A stretch of 64,000 bases of DNA from Leptidea sinapis. Taxonomy: Eukaryota; Arthropoda; Insecta; Lepidoptera; Pieridae. Positions 1 through 11,870 of the stretch are shown in pieces. The position numbers were made by a program, and so were the translations under genes. A model generated the notes under the pieces. It was not told the DNA's origin, ran no database searches, and was given only the letters and a program-made list of their open reading frames with translations. Numbering within the stretch: the stretch's first letter is position 1; each line of letters starts with the position of its first letter. The stretch is taken from positions 11,346,001 through 11,410,000 of the forward strand of contig NC_066292.1 in NCBI RefSeq assembly GCF_905404315.1. Reading direction: 5' to 3'.

Positions 1-2828
1 AATATAGAAATTCGCCCCCAGGCTCTATAAAAACAGAACTGTCCATTGGAAACGCTGCGGGGTCGCTTTTAAATCTTCCAACAACTTCACAATTTCATTT
101 TTCATCCGCAAATATTCGTGCCGATTTGTAAATATTATTTCGGACTGCACATCTTTATTGTTTTTGGCAACTCAAATATTTCCCGAATGTTTACGCAAAT
201 AATAGGTATTTCGTAAATAATAAATATATGAAATATAATTATAAAAATAGGGATATTATGTTATTATGAATTTTTCTTTAAAATACTCACTAGCCACTTT
301 GTTATATACTTATTTGAATGGCGGGTTTATTGGTGTCACCATAGTATAGTACCACGTATAGTTAATTTCTAGTTAAACGGATATTCTTGTAAAACACTTA
401 TATGCTGAATGTAAGCTTCGCAGAGTTATACTAAAGAATTGTGCGCTCAGAGAAGAGTTCTCATTATTTTTGATAAAATTTGTGAAATTATTTTAAATTT
501 TTCTTACCTTGTGATGGGAGCTCGACGACTTTAGTGAAATAATTGAACATAGTATTTTAATGATATTTAAATCGGTATCGTTTGATCTCTTTGATTTTTT
601 AGGGTAGAATATAAGTCTTCATCTTTTCTAATAATTTAACAAGCTTTTGTAAATGTAGATAAAGCTTACATCAATCTTAATTATGGCTACCCGTGGCCCA
701 AACCTTTGTTGTAACAAATTGATTGTAATGGTTACCTTCCCATAAATTAGTATACATAAGTTCCTGTGTGGCTATACCTGTCTCACTTCTAGTGATTCAG
801 GGCGCCATTATGTATCAGAAGCGTAGTTTTTAGTTTTAACTCGAATTTTGAATCACAAAATCCTAACTAATGTTATAAATGTAAATATAAATTTGTTTGT
901 TTATGACACGGTTTATGTTACACGTTTATTTTGAACCTTATAAAAAAATTTGAAATTTATAAATTATGACTCCTATTTTCTGTTGTTACATCAGTATAAT
1001 TTTATGAATAATGTCCTCATATCAAAGTGGTAATTCATATATAAGACAGTTTTATAAATAGTATTCAGTGATTTTAAAAGGAATAGCAAATGAATACACT
1101 TTTATAATAAGATCTTGCTGGTGTTCAGACGTTGTCTCTAAATAAATAAAACTTCAGCCCCAAATGGCTTTCCAGAAACTGTTAAAAGGTTCGAGGGAAA
1201 AGTGTAGGTAGTCTAATTTCTGTTCTTTCCCCCTGATATGATGACCCTTAAGCGCTACAAACATACAAACCTATATTCCCATTTATAATATTAGTGGCGG
1301 TTTTGTCATTCGAAATTCCAGCTAAAACTAAGAACTAACAACGCTTCCGACACATAATGTTGCTCTAAATCACTCAACTGCAGATTTTCTAAAGGATGAG
1401 GCAGCCTGGGACTAGTTTATGATTGCCTTTAATAATTACTTCATTAAATAATAATATTATTTAAAGAGGCACAGCTATATTTAAATTATAAATAATTGTG
1501 CGATACTAATATTATCAAATTTGTGTATGTTTCATATATCATATGCATGATGTCGACAAACGACAATCTCTCTATACTTTTTTTTCGTAGACGACGAAAA
1601 TACATTTACGTATTTAAGACCCTGAAATACAAATACAAATATTTAAATACAAATATTTTATTTTTATTTTGTCTCAAAAGAAAAACGTATTATACAAAAA
1701 AGCCATGTACATACTACTACATACTCATAATATCTACTACACAACATTATACATCACAACCTTTAGATACAAACATTAAGAAGCCTATATACTTATGTTT
1801 GGTTAGTGCATCTAGACAAGTAGGTACGAAGTTTTTATTGCTAGGACTTCTTAAAGAACCTAGGCACATACAGACAGTAGGTTTTATGTGAAGCAGACAT
1901 AAAAGCTGGTGCCTTCCCAGAAAATTGATATTTTGCTGGAGTGGTAGGTATGTAGTCTACATTATGACAACAATCTACTAGTACATGGCTGAGCTCTAAC
2001 TCCTAACTAAGTTTCCCTGTGTTTAGGATATTAGTACTCCCCGTGTATCGGTCTGTTATTCCATAGTTCAAGAATGTGTATGTCTGACTATTATAATGCA
2101 CAAAATGAGTAGTAGTTTAATAATTTTGAAAGGAAAAATAAATAAGTAATATAATATAGTATATAATTAATTTAAAGGTATGAGTAGTAATGAGTAAATA
2201 TGTAGGTCGGTATGTATACCACCAGATAATTATGTACATACTAGTGAGGGTATATGATTGTATATTTCTTTATGTGTATGAAATATAGATAGATATAATA
2301 TTTTCTAAAAGAATATGTGCTTATTTGCTAATTAGTAACGTAAGGTATCTAAATTATTACCTAGTTTTAAATTAAACAAGTTTAAATGTATCCTAAACCT
2401 ATTGAAATATAAGTACTTATTAATAAATAATATCGTATATTAATTATTTAGGTCAACTGATGTAATGTAAATGATACGTGTAATGTGATATTTAATTAAA
2501 GCAGAATTACTTTCGGTACATACCCAGACCATTTCGCCAGTTGGGTAGTTAGGTAGCTAACCTGATTCACATATTTGGTTTGTAACACTTAATTAAATAA
2601 CAGGATGTCTACCAATTGATAATCAAACACACTACATTATTACCACAGTTTCTAATAAAAATGGTAATCATTGCACAAAATAAATTGTACTTCGCTGTTG
2701 TATTAATATTACATGTACCCTCAATAAAACAATAAGTGAGTTGATACCGACACGAATCAACACAGTATTAGCAGCTACTAGATGCGACAAGATGCAGTTA
2801 TAAGTTGTATATTATTAATATATATATA
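1..2828. other. AT-rich non-coding stretch
   Basis: I see no supported gene, RNA or named repeat here. The longest open frame (1496-1891, +) is rich in Tyr, Lys, Ile and Asn codons, has no recognisable domain and matches what AT-rich DNA gives by chance. The right end is a TA-rich tract at about 2812-2828 that forms the 3' flank of the LINE that follows. Confidence 0.6.
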
Positions 2829-2921
2829 TTTTTTTTAAGGTGGATTTTATTTATTGATCCTAAAGTAGTTTTACTTACTAAGTTTTACTACTAAGAAGAG
2901 TAATGTTATATTTTAAATGTA

Positions 2922-5897
2922 TTACGTTATAATTTCTAACAATTCTTCAGTTTCTCTATAGTCTTTTGTTAGAAACCAGTTTTGAACTTCATGTTTGAGT
3001 TTATTTGTGGTCATTTCAAAAATATTTAGATCTTTATTTATTTTATTATATAGAGAATTTGATAAGAAAGGGATTTGTTTATTAGTAAATTTTGTTTTGT
3101 TTGATGGTATTTGACAGACATTATGTCGGAGCCTTTTTTGCTTAATTTGTTCGCGTATTGTGTTATATGGGAGTTCATTATGTTTATATAGAAGCACATG
3201 TAAAATATACAACTGTCTCACGCTCATTAGCCTATTTTCACGATACAGCTGCTTTGTGGGATGCCTAAAACGTTTAAAAAACATTACTTTAAGTATGCTT
3301 TGGGCCCGTTCTATACTTATTAGGTGTGATTTCGGGACTCCTCCCCATACCGGTAGGCAATATATTAATAGCGATTGTACCAGGGACACATAAATGTTTT
3401 TTATAAGTTCCGGATCTGCGACATGTCGTAAGCTTTTAAAAATATATATTAGTTTCCTAATTCTGCTTGTCTGGTTATCGATATGTATGTCCCATCTCAA
3501 GTGTCTGTCTAGATAGACTCCTAGGTATTTAATATGGTCAGCTCTTTGGATATTTGGACAGTTGCAATAGTCAGATCGACCATGAAATTGCATACATGAA
3601 TGTATTTTAATCTGATAGTCCTGATCAGGATTGTTTCTGGTTGAAATTGAGAAGGGGACATACTTCGTTTTATTTACATTTAAGGTCAAAATGTTGCGTT
3701 TTAGCCAATTAGATACTTTGGATAACCCTCTTTCTGCTATTTCCTTAACGTCTGTCCATGTACTTCCTGAAAATATTAATGCAGTGTCGTCTGCATATGT
3801 TGAGATGACAGTGTTAGGTAATTGCATGTTACAGAGTTCGTTAATATATATAGTGAAGAGCGTTGGCCCGAGTATGCTTCCTTGCGGAACTCCACAGTCA
3901 ACATAGACCTCGTCACTAAGATATTGGTCAATTTTAACCGCTTGTTTGCGGTTTGTAAGGCAGCTTTCAAAAAGTTTAAGCTGAAAACCCCTTATACCGA
4001 GTTGCTCTAGTTTATGTAAAAGGTTGGGAGCAGAGACAGTGTCGAATGCCTTCGTGAGATCTAGGAAAACGCCCAAACATTTTTTACCTGAATCCAGGTT
4101 ATTAACTAAATTATATGTTATTTTTGTTACTGCGGTAAAAGTTGATTTTTTGGGCCGGAAACCAAACTGATTATTCGATAACAAGTTTTTACTCTCTAGG
4201 TATATCACCAATTTTTTGTTTATGATCTTTTCTATAATCTTGGATAGTGCAGGAAGTAAAGAAATTGGGCGATAGTTCGAAGCACTATCTCTATCTCCAC
4301 CTTTATAAATGGGACATATAATAGATTTTTTCAATGCAGTGGGGAAAACTCCTGTCAAGAAACAAGTATTGCAAATGTGTGTAGTGGGTTTGCAAATAGC
4401 AAATTTAGTATTTTTATAAAAGTCGTTTGATATTCCGTCCCATCCTGGAGCGCTTTGAGATTTGAGTGAATTAATTGTGCTGATAATTTCGCATTCATTT
4501 ACAAGAAGGAGAGCAAACGATGATTCAGAAGTTTTAGTAGATTTTTCATTGTCTTTTTCCACCATTGGCTTTGCTGAGAGACTAGCAGATATATCTGCTG
4601 CAAGTGAGGATCCTACTGTGGCGAAGTATTTATTTACAATATTTACAGAATCGATTGGAGAAGATGATAAGCTTAATAGTTCCTTACATTCGTTAGTTTT
4701 ACCACTACCAAAATTGCAAATTCGTTTTATATTATCCCACATATCTTTAGTTTTATGTACGGAATTATTTAGTAGTTGCCTATCGTATTTCCGTTTGGCT
4801 GCTTTGAGGATAGAGTTACACATGTTTCGGTAAAGTCTGTAAGTTTTTTGCAATTCATTATTATTAGGAGCTTTTCGACACTTTTTATGCAGATTGTCTC
4901 GCTTCCTGATTGATCTTATTAGCCCTGGGGTTATCCAGGGCTTTATTTTTCTTTTAGCGCTTGCAACTCTCTTTACGACAGTATGTTGTTTGATTACATT
5001 TGCTAAGTAGCTGAGAAACATATTCGTTGCTATATTAGCATCTGCAGAATCAGTAATGAAATTCCAGTCCGTGGTTAGTAGCTCTGCTAGTGCAGCTTCA
5101 TAATTAATTCTTTTTACAGATTTATATTCAATATTATGTCGCATAAAAGTCTTTGAGATGTTAAGTAGGACTGACGCATGATCCGTAATGTCTGTCTTAA
5201 TCACAGCCACAATATTGTCACATCGAGTTTTAAGAAAAATGTGATCTAAGCAGCTGTTGTTTCTGGTTGAAAATGTATGTCCTGGTAGAATACCATGGCA
5301 AGCAACTAGGGATAAAAATTCGTCGGATTGTCCTTTGGTAGTGATATTATCAGGAATGATATTTATATTGATGTCCCCTACAATAATTATATTATTATAC
5401 ATTTTATGCTGTATCAATAATGCATCCAGTGATGAAATGAAATTGCTTGTATCTCTGAAAGCTGGCGGCCTATAGATACAGATTATGCATGTATCACCAG
5501 ATGTAAGAGTCAGACAGTTCGCCTCAATGAGATGGGGCTCGCTTACTGAAAAAGACAATTCACTTTTAACGTACGTCACTAGTCCGTCATTTTGATTTAG
5601 TAGTCGTGATGTCTTGAACGATTTATATCCAGAAAGCACTGGGTTTGTCCTATCACTACAAAGCCAGCACTCTGTAAGTATGATGATATCAATACTTAAC
5701 TTCATTCTTGTTAACAAAACATTTAGTTCATCAATATTCCTATATATGCTTCTAATATTTTGTGTCATTAGAGTCAGTGAGTCGTTCTTGCCATGTGTGA
5801 AATACCGATTACACTCCTCTGCATTCTCAATAATAACGGCCTTGGATATTGACAAATGATCAATGTCCAAGGCCAAGTCAACTACGTCTGAGGACAT
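2922..5897 (-). CDS. LINE ORF2: AP endonuclease + reverse transcriptase, intact
   Basis: A 991-residue uninterrupted protein that would nick target DNA and reverse-transcribe its own RNA at the nick. Endonuclease domain, residues 40-245: TQNIRS with the metal-binding Asn near 47, LTECW with catalytic Glu near 76, IVGDIN with Asp near 175, the SCLDHIF motif at 215-221 and TDITDH ending in catalytic Asp239/His240. Linker 250-470. Reverse transcriptase, about 480-740: APGWDGIS, NYRPISLLP, FGFRPKKST, FLDLTKAFD (motif A Asp), GVPQGSILGP and the catalytic YADD at 701-704. A C-terminal thumb-like region runs to residue 991. No zinc knuckle is visible. The start Met at 5897 lies about 300 nt after the ORF1 stop, so ORF2 is a separate ORF. 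All catalytic residues are present, so the enzyme could be active. Exact clade uncertain. Confidence 0.9.
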   Translation of the reverse strand: MSSDVVDLALDIDHLSISKAVIIENAEECNRYFTHGKNDSLTLMTQNIRSIYRNIDELNVLLTRMKLSIDIIILTECWLCSDRTNPVLSGYKSFKTSRLLNQNDGLVTYVKSELSFSVSEPHLIEANCLTLTSGDTCIICIYRPPAFRDTSNFISSLDALLIQHKMYNNIIIVGDININIIPDNITTKGQSDEFLSLVACHGILPGHTFSTRNNSCLDHIFLKTRCDNIVAVIKTDITDHASVLLNISKTFMRHNIEYKSVKRINYEAALAELLTTDWNFITDSADANIATNMFLSYLANVIKQHTVVKRVASAKRKIKPWITPGLIRSIRKRDNLHKKCRKAPNNNELQKTYRLYRNMCNSILKAAKRKYDRQLLNNSVHKTKDMWDNIKRICNFGSGKTNECKELLSLSSSPIDSVNIVNKYFATVGSSLAADISASLSAKPMVEKDNEKSTKTSESSFALLLVNECEIISTINSLKSQSAPGWDGISNDFYKNTKFAICKPTTHICNTCFLTGVFPTALKKSIICPIYKGGDRDSASNYRPISLLPALSKIIEKIINKKLVIYLESKNLLSNNQFGFRPKKSTFTAVTKITYNLVNNLDSGKKCLGVFLDLTKAFDTVSAPNLLHKLEQLGIRGFQLKLFESCLTNRKQAVKIDQYLSDEVYVDCGVPQGSILGPTLFTIYINELCNMQLPNTVISTYADDTALIFSGSTWTDVKEIAERGLSKVSNWLKRNILTLNVNKTKYVPFSISTRNNPDQDYQIKIHSCMQFHGRSDYCNCPNIQRADHIKYLGVYLDRHLRWDIHIDNQTSRIRKLIYIFKSLRHVADPELIKNIYVSLVQSLLIYCLPVWGGVPKSHLISIERAQSILKVMFFKRFRHPTKQLYRENRLMSVRQLYILHVLLYKHNELPYNTIREQIKQKRLRHNVCQIPSNKTKFTNKQIPFLSNSLYNKINKDLNIFEMTTNKLKHEVQNWFLTKDYRETEELLEIIT

Positions 5898-6199
5898 AAT
5901 TATGTTATATCAGCTGGCATTAAAACCTCTGCCATTGTGATACAGAGGATGCCGAGGAGACCGTACTCGGTGCCATCTAAATGGCTGAACATCTTATCAT
6001 TTGGGTATCTGACCTTGAGTTGTACATAGTATAGATATATATTTTTCATAATATTGTAAATACTTATATTAATACTAAAACGTGTAATATTAAAAAATGT
6101 AAAGACTACTATACTTATATTAATACTATAAATAAAACTATAATATATGACAGGTTGAGTAATTAGATATCCTACGTATGTTTTGGATTTACAGGCTAG

Positions 6200-7038
6200 T
6201 CACAAGATATTCTCATTGCCAGTCTCCTTTAGAGAGTCCAGCTGTTGGGTGCTGCGTAAGAGGATAGCAGTTGACTCTTCAGTTTTCTTAATGAAAACTT
6301 TACCATTCTTCACCCAACAGAATTTATAGTTCTCTGTTTTTGCCAGCATTCGAGCCTGATAATACAATTGCTTAGCATTAGGTGTTAAGAGCTCAGACAT
6401 ATATATTATGGAACTAGTCTTACCTGGCACTCCTATAGCATCTGCGTTGAGTTTACTGTCTGTATGGGCCTTGTTGTATTTTTTGAAAGATGTTAGGAAC
6501 TTTTCTTTTTTGGTGCTGCTGTTAAATTCTGCAATTATATGCATTTTTTCCTTGTTTTTGTTGTGTAAACGGTGGGCAGTTCTTATGTCTCCATCATGGA
6601 TACTCTCTTCAATTTTGGATCCAATGCTTTTAACGACTTGTAGTATATCTTCATCTGGAGTCACAGGAACGTTTCGTATTTCGACATGATTCAGCCTCTG
6701 AAACCTTTGAATGTTTTCCAACTGTCCCTGCATATATTGTATGATAGTGACGTTTTTTTTGTTTATCTTTTGTAGATCTTCTACTTTAGTGGCAAGTTCT
6801 TGAAATTTGACTTCATTTGCTGCATCCCGCGTGGCCATCTCCATCTTTAGTTCATCGAACTTGGAAGTAAATTGTTCATTTTTTTAAATTGAGAATTCAT
6901 ATCTGCTGTAAGGGTCTCTATTGCTTCTAGGACGGGTTCAGCTTTCCTTTTGCGTGTAACGTGTATAGGTTTATCTTTAATTGAGACTGTCTCAGTGAGG
7001 TCACTTAGTGATGACGATTTTACCGGGGAACGAAGCAT
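6200..7038 (-). pseudogene. LINE ORF1 (coiled coil + RRM-like RNA-binding protein), single frameshift
   Basis: Two minus-strand frames form one ORF1. The first (7038-6847) starts MLRSPVKSS and carries a basic N-terminus. The second (6844-6200) carries a heptad-rich stretch (VEDLQKINKK onward) and then an RRM-like segment with HVEIRNVPV, the type seen in lepidopteran LINE ORF1 proteins related to the FP-protein fold. The frames join at a run of seven A (plus-strand T, 6879-6885): past that run the second frame is open upstream of its own Met and continues the coiled coil, so one base gained or lost in the run explains the break. If real, the element cannot make full ORF1 protein; a sequencing slip in the homopolymer would look the same. 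The protein would coat LINE RNA and chaperone nucleic acid. Confidence 0.8.
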
Positions 7039-7310
7039 TATAATTGGTTTAATGTCACTTCTAGACTTCAGTATATCAACGGTATATCTTTGGTCGGCTT
7101 AAGCAAAGCGGCGGAACGCGTGCTCACAACTTAAAACACGTCTTCACCAAACGAGAACGGGGGAAGTGTGAAATGAATATGTCGGGCTCCGGTGTAAACA
7201 ACCCCTACCGACTAAAACCCTCCTCTGTGCTGATAGACCTAAAGGCTTTTACAGTGAAGTCGGCGTCGGGGGCCTTGGAGGCCGAAATTAGCTCACAGGC
7301 GTGGGGCGTC
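7039..7310 (-). promoter_or_regulatory. GC-rich 5' UTR / presumed internal promoter of the LINE
   Basis: The roughly 270 bases before the ORF1 ATG are clearly more GC-rich than the flanks and hold no long ORF. In LINEs this segment is transcribed and holds the internal promoter; that role is inferred from position. Its outer edge is placed where the GC-rich sequence meets an AATA repeat. Confidence 0.5.
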
Positions 7311-7335
7311 AATAAAAATAAATAAATAAAATAAA
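7311..7335. repeat. AATA-type low-complexity repeat at the LINE 5' edge
   Basis: A short run of AATAAA/AATA units abuts the LINE 5' end. It may be the original target, or the tail of an older element. No matching duplication is visible at the 3' side. Confidence 0.6.
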
Positions 7336-8037
7336 CAGTGTGAGTTTGATTCCCTGCTACAAGGAGAGCTAAGGCTAATAAATGGAGAGCCGAGTTTTCC
7401 TTAGGTTATACCACGAAAACTACTGAAGCGATCGGAATAAAACTTGTACCACTTATGGTACTCTCCGAAACACGCTACATCAAGTTTTTAGTATATAATT
7501 ATACGATGGTGCTTACTTATATGGAACCTATATATTTTAACTTAGAAATACCTATATATTCGCAATACAAATAAGTCAGTCGATATTTTCAAAAATGGAT
7601 GACGTACGACAAAAAAAATCGAAAAAGATCGTGTTCAAAGGTCGGACAGGCTTCACACACTGTAACAAAATCTGGATATACTAGCAATTAGGTGATGCAC
7701 ACGATGATGATGGTGGGATTGAAAGAGCATTATTTATTATTTACCCTTTTTTCCATCTCTTTAGATAAAGATAGATGAGATTAAAGCAAGAAATTGAGAG
7801 GAAGTCGCCGGAGTAGATCAATATTAAGGATATGCTAGTTCATAACAATAACGCTAGTCACAAACATCTTTATCTATTACCCAAAATTAGGAGAGTATCT
7901 GAGAGGTGTCAGTGAATCGTCCCAATATATATAACCCCCAAAAGATTACCAAAATTATTAATCTAAGTATAACCCTTGTATCTGCAGACTTCGACCTGAT
8001 TCAGTGTCTTCAGTATTATTTCGGCAATGTCAGGTTA
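7336..8037. other. Unassigned non-coding sequence
   Basis: No ORF, RNA or repeat family that I can support. Confidence 0.5.
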
Positions 8038-8400
8038 GTCAATTCAAATTCAAATAATATTTTTATTCAAAATAGGATGAGACATCACTTATTGAAAGTC
8101 AAACCCATTCCAAAAGGTATGCCTCAGACCTGAGACCTGTACGGGCGCATCAAGCTTCATCTCAGCGGGCTTCTTTTTTTAAAATAAAACATGATAACAA
8201 CGTAAAGTCGTACAATAAAATTTATTATTTAATAGCCTGTGGGCGGTCGCTTTATTCCCTGTGAGTGGTATCATTGAGAAAGTCATTTATGTTATAGTAG
8301 CTAACCAATACCACACAAACGTTTATTAACAATTCTTTGGAATATCGTAATTATTTTGTTTTGAACATTTTGTGGGATCTTGATGTAAAAGCAACGTCGA
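8038..8400 (-). mobile_element. LINE II 3' fragment, copy 1
   Basis: It starts on the plus strand with the inverted LINE II end (aattcaaattcaaat, then tttttattcaaaatagg) and then matches 14290-14640 block by block: the cctcagacctgag motif, cagcgggctt, a cgtacaataaa-type motif and the coding C-terminus. It is 5'-truncated, keeps only the last roughly 360 bases and is visibly diverged. Confidence 0.75.
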
Positions 8401-8599
8401 GAGAGGATTGCCACAATTACTTGTATAATTTATTTAATCGCAATTCCTAAAAAATTATAGCTACGAGATCATGTCACTACCAACATAAATAATACTGTTA
8501 TTAAATGTAAATCAACTTTGAAAAAAAAATGTTTTGAGTTTTCATTAATTTGCGAATGAACTTTATCCCCAACCTAGTAGATACACTAATAGCAACTTA

Positions 8600-8893
8600 T
8601 CATAGAACTATCAATAGTTCTTCATCATCATCAGTCGGAAGAAGACTGCTGTACAAGGGCCTCCCCAAAGGTTTCCACGACGATCGGTCCTGCGCTGTCC
8701 TCATCCAACGTATTCCGGTGATCTTGACCAGATCGTTGATCCTAACAACACTGCGTCTTCCAGTACGTGGGCGCCATTCGAGGATCTTACTGCTCAAAAA
8801 GCCATCTGTCCGTCGAACAATGTGCACTGCTACTTCAGTTTCGCATTCATTAGTTCTTAATATATAAGAACGATGACAACTAATTCCAAACAT
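8600..8893 (-). pseudogene. RTE-like LINE, C-terminal ORF2 remnant
   Basis: The minus-strand frame reads VHIVRRTDG, SSKILEWRPRTGRRSV, NDLVKITGIRWMRTAQDRSS and WKPLG. This is the C-terminal tail, downstream of the RT domain, of the lepidopteran endonuclease/RT LINEs that also left pieces at 25195, 49870 and 58287. Only the last roughly 80 residues survive, followed by an ATGATGAAG-type sequence. There is no RT core, so it is inactive. Confidence 0.65.
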
Positions 8894-8929
8894 TCAATAT
8901 TCAATGTAATGAAAACTTATATCATTTAT

Positions 8930-9115
8930 ACGTCTAGATAGACTATGACAGGTGTGAAAACGTCGAAAAATTAGACTTTAGAACTAACCTCTATTTTGAG
9001 CAATTCACACACACTAACACAAAGTGTCATACAAATAGCGAGTGTAAGACGAATATTCCTGTACTGTTTTTATCGGTTGTCTAACAGCAAGAGACTCTAT
9101 CCAGACGTATGATGT
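8930..9115. repeat. Dispersed repeat X, copy 1
   Basis: Shares with 11563-11694, in the same orientation, the ordered motifs tctagatag, tgtgaaaacgtc, aacctct, ttgagcaat and ggttgtctaacagcaagag. This copy carries extra sequence between the last two motifs. Class unknown. Confidence 0.6.
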
Positions 9116-10398
9116 ATCTAAGGTTGAAAACATGCAGAAAAGACCCTGCTATGCATGAGATCGAGCATTTCATTTTGTTCAAAAACACCGCATAAACTTT
9201 ATGAAAATATAGTTAGTTAACTGCAGATAAAAACTTTAAACTAGCTAATTAACACTTCAGGTCGTGCTCAAGAAAAACTTCAAAGTTAAGTCATGCTCAG
9301 CAGCACGCTAGCTATTAGCAAGTCTAATTAAGCAATATTAGAACAAATGTTGCAAGCTACTGAATTTTCCCCGAAGTCTGGCAAAACTTTGAGGAAACTG
9401 CTAAAACACAAAATTAACATCGAGTTTTATTATTTTTGAACATTGCTGGGAGCACTTTAATAATATTTGTTACTTATTTATTAACCTTCAAATACAACAA
9501 CTAATAATATTTTGAAAACCATAAAGAGTTATTACTGGTGGTTTTTATTCCAATCCCAGTTAAACGGCTAAAAAAATAAACTATAATGATCAAGATTTTT
9601 TTATAACTATAAAGATATTAATGTTAGTAGCTACGACACTCGACTAGTACAGTTCTTCGTCTCACACAGTAATATTTTATACGATTTGCAAAAAGCTACC
9701 GTCAGTATTCTGAGGTAAATAATATAAGAAAAGAGATATTTTAATATTCCCCGTTCCTTATTAAATTTTAAGCTGACTACAACATTTAATCGACTATAGC
9801 GCCACATTCACGCGAGAGTAATAAAATCGTAGCGCTAAAACACAAGTACTTTATATTGAACACAGCTTGCTAAAAACGATGTGATTTAAAAGCGCCGACA
9901 GTGGAATAAACATTCTTGTGCCAATTTTTTTATTTCAAGGCTATATTAACAGACAGTTGAAGCACATTCACACAAGAACTCTTTCGTTAGCCAGTTGAAT
10001 ATATATTAAAACGCTTTTATATCAGCAGTGTTAATTTTTTTATGTTCTCGATGGACGTTGGATTATTATTAACGATGTGCGTTTTAACTTTCCTGCACAT
10101 GCATTGCATGAGGTCTAACAACATCAACATGTTTGATATTTTTGTATTTTTTATGGTCCTGTACATAAATAGATATCATAAATGAAAAAATATGCATGAA
10201 AAAATTGTAGATTAATTTATTGACGTTCAATTTTCATTTCATTATAACTAAAATAGTGTATAGACTGTGTATAGATGTTGTATGTATAATATTTATGTTA
10301 TTGCTTAATTGTACATTAATTTTATTACTGTACGTTCAAACAGTAATAAATTGTACAAATTGAAGCAAAAATATTTATTCGAACGATTTATTTCTTTG
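9116..10398. other. Unassigned AT-rich sequence
   Basis: No supported gene or repeat. Several short A/T tracts only. Confidence 0.5.
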
Positions 10399-10880
10399 TA
10401 TGTTGTTACGATTTTATTAAATCGAGATTCGATTCGGTTACGATAGCTAATCGTCAACAGTATCTCGATTAACCATTGAGTTTTCTTTGTTCGAATGACG
10501 CCGTGTTGGTCGCGTCTCCCGCCATACCTCCCTCAAATAATAAATAGACCTTGCTGGATATCAAAAGTCGGTTTGTCAATTTATGATCCTTAGGCATTTG
10601 ACGCGCTAAACGTCGACCAACGAAGAGACAGGTAAGATGGCCAACCTCGCGGAAGTGTAGTGAAGTTGTGAAGTGAGGCTTTTTCTATTACTAATTACGA
10701 CTCGCTTTCAGAAGCCGCACCGAAGGCAATCAACGACAAGGCTTTTTGGTCGACCCTTCTTTGTCCTAATTCTTTAAATAGGAGACACATTTATTTGTGG
10801 GAAAACACTAACTGTGTTTTCACGATGCTTCGCAGAGATGGCGCCTTGGTTCAATTTTCATCCAGATTGAAGGTTAGTTG
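10399..10880 (+). promoter_or_regulatory. GC-richer block: possible promoter/5' exon, or a solo LTR
   Basis: This block is visibly richer in G, C and CpG than its flanks. It has two donor-like sites on the plus strand: gacag/gtaaga near 10631, and after a short open stretch beginning ATGCTTCGCAGAGATGG at 10824, ttgaag/gttagt near 10873. That would suit one untranslated exon and a short first coding exon of about 16 codons. The alternative is an LTR, since the block starts near tgttgttacg and contains an aataaataga motif near 10540. I cannot choose between them; no downstream exon is recognised. Confidence 0.25.
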
Positions 10881-11562
10881 AAAGTGTTTTTATGGTTGTT
10901 TTGTGTTATTCATTATTAACTTTCTTATTGAATTAAAGTACATAGTAATTAAGTATATCCATTAAAATATAATTTCATTTAATCAATAAATGTATTAAAT
11001 TTCTTTCTTGTATCCTTTTGTTTAATTTCTTAATCCTGTATACTATCTATCTACCAACCTTAAAGAAACAGGACCTCTGTTTAAGGGTTTAACATAAGAA
11101 TTTAATTAAGCTAAGCCAACCATCCTTCTTTCTTTTATTTCTTTTTTTTTGAGAATGTAAGAACAACTAGCTGTTCACTTTTCACTAAGTCAAATCTATT
11201 TAAATAATTATTCGGCTATTTATTTGCACTTTATTCTTAACTGTGCTGTGAAGCAATAACGAATAAAAAATATTCGTTGTTGAGGTAAAATATATTTTTG
11301 CAAGTTAAGGGTTAAAGCGTTGTTGAACTTGGCAACCCTTCTATTATAAAGTTCATCGCAAGAACGTTGCATGAGTAAGGTTTGCCCTTTTCATTCAATA
11401 TTAAATTCTCAGCTTTTCATCGAAAGTCTTTTCGTGCTTATTGGCTTACAGCTATTTAAATGTATATAAATAAATTAAAATATTAAACATGACAGGCGGT
11501 TGTTAATTGGAATCTTATAATTTATTTGTTAATTATTTTCTAATAATCATTAATACTTCTAG
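10881..11562. other. Unassigned AT-rich sequence
   Basis: No supported gene or repeat. If the preceding block is a 5' exon, this would be intron. Confidence 0.5.
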
Positions 11563-11694
11563 ATAGATGGTGACATCTGTGAAAACGTCAAAAAAATAGA
11601 GGTTAACAGTAAACCTCTAATTTGAGCAATGCACGCACACTAAAGTAATAAACCTGACCTGTTTTTACCGGTTGTCTAACAGCAAGAGGCTCAT
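11563..11694. repeat. Dispersed repeat X, copy 2
   Basis: Direct-orientation partner of 8930-9115 with the same ordered motifs, ending in ggttgtctaacagcaagagg. Confidence 0.6.
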
Positions 11695-11870
11695 TATACA
11701 TTCTGATTATAGTTCTTAAAGTTATACTATTCTTATTATGATCTAATGACGCCAATGAGCCCCCAACTTAGCATAGTTGTGGTTTCGAAAGAATCCACAA
11801 CGCTGGTCTTCCGTGGAAACCCAGAGAGCGCTACTAACGCACAGTCCTATCACACGAAGGTGTTGAAGAA
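11695..11870. repeat. Dispersed repeat Y, inverted partner of 36665-36832
   Basis: About 165 bases here are the near-exact reverse complement of 36665-36832; by eye only a few positions differ. It starts attctgattatagttc and contains agcccccaacttagcatag and cttccgtggaaacccagag. Class unknown. The low divergence implies recent movement or exchange. Confidence 0.8.

Larger units (their letters stand above)
2829..7310 (-). mobile_element. Full-length non-LTR retrotransposon (LINE), CR1/Daphne-like
   Basis: About 4.5 kb reading on the minus strand: a GC-rich 5' UTR (7310-7039), ORF1 (7038-6200, one frameshift), a roughly 300-nt spacer, intact ORF2 (5897-2922), a short 3' UTR with AATAAA-type motifs near 2843-2852 and a terminal run of eight A (T on the plus strand, 2829-2836). 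This is the layout of a complete LINE. The two-ORF design, AP-type endonuclease and RT C-terminal shape suit the CR1/L2/Daphne-type part of the jockey group; the exact clade is inference. I could not see a clear target-site duplication because both flanks are low-complexity A/T (TA repeats at the 3' side, AATA repeats at the 5' side). It is the youngest-looking coding element in the window. Confidence 0.85.

Noticed and set aside
1496..1891. 131-residue open frame
   Set aside because: Composition follows AT-rich DNA (Tyr, Ile, Lys, Asn), with no domain, no splice context and no similarity to other frames here.
3160..5859. Several plus-strand open frames of 60-120 residues
   Set aside because: All lie antisense to the intact LINE ORF2 and are shadows of its codon pattern.
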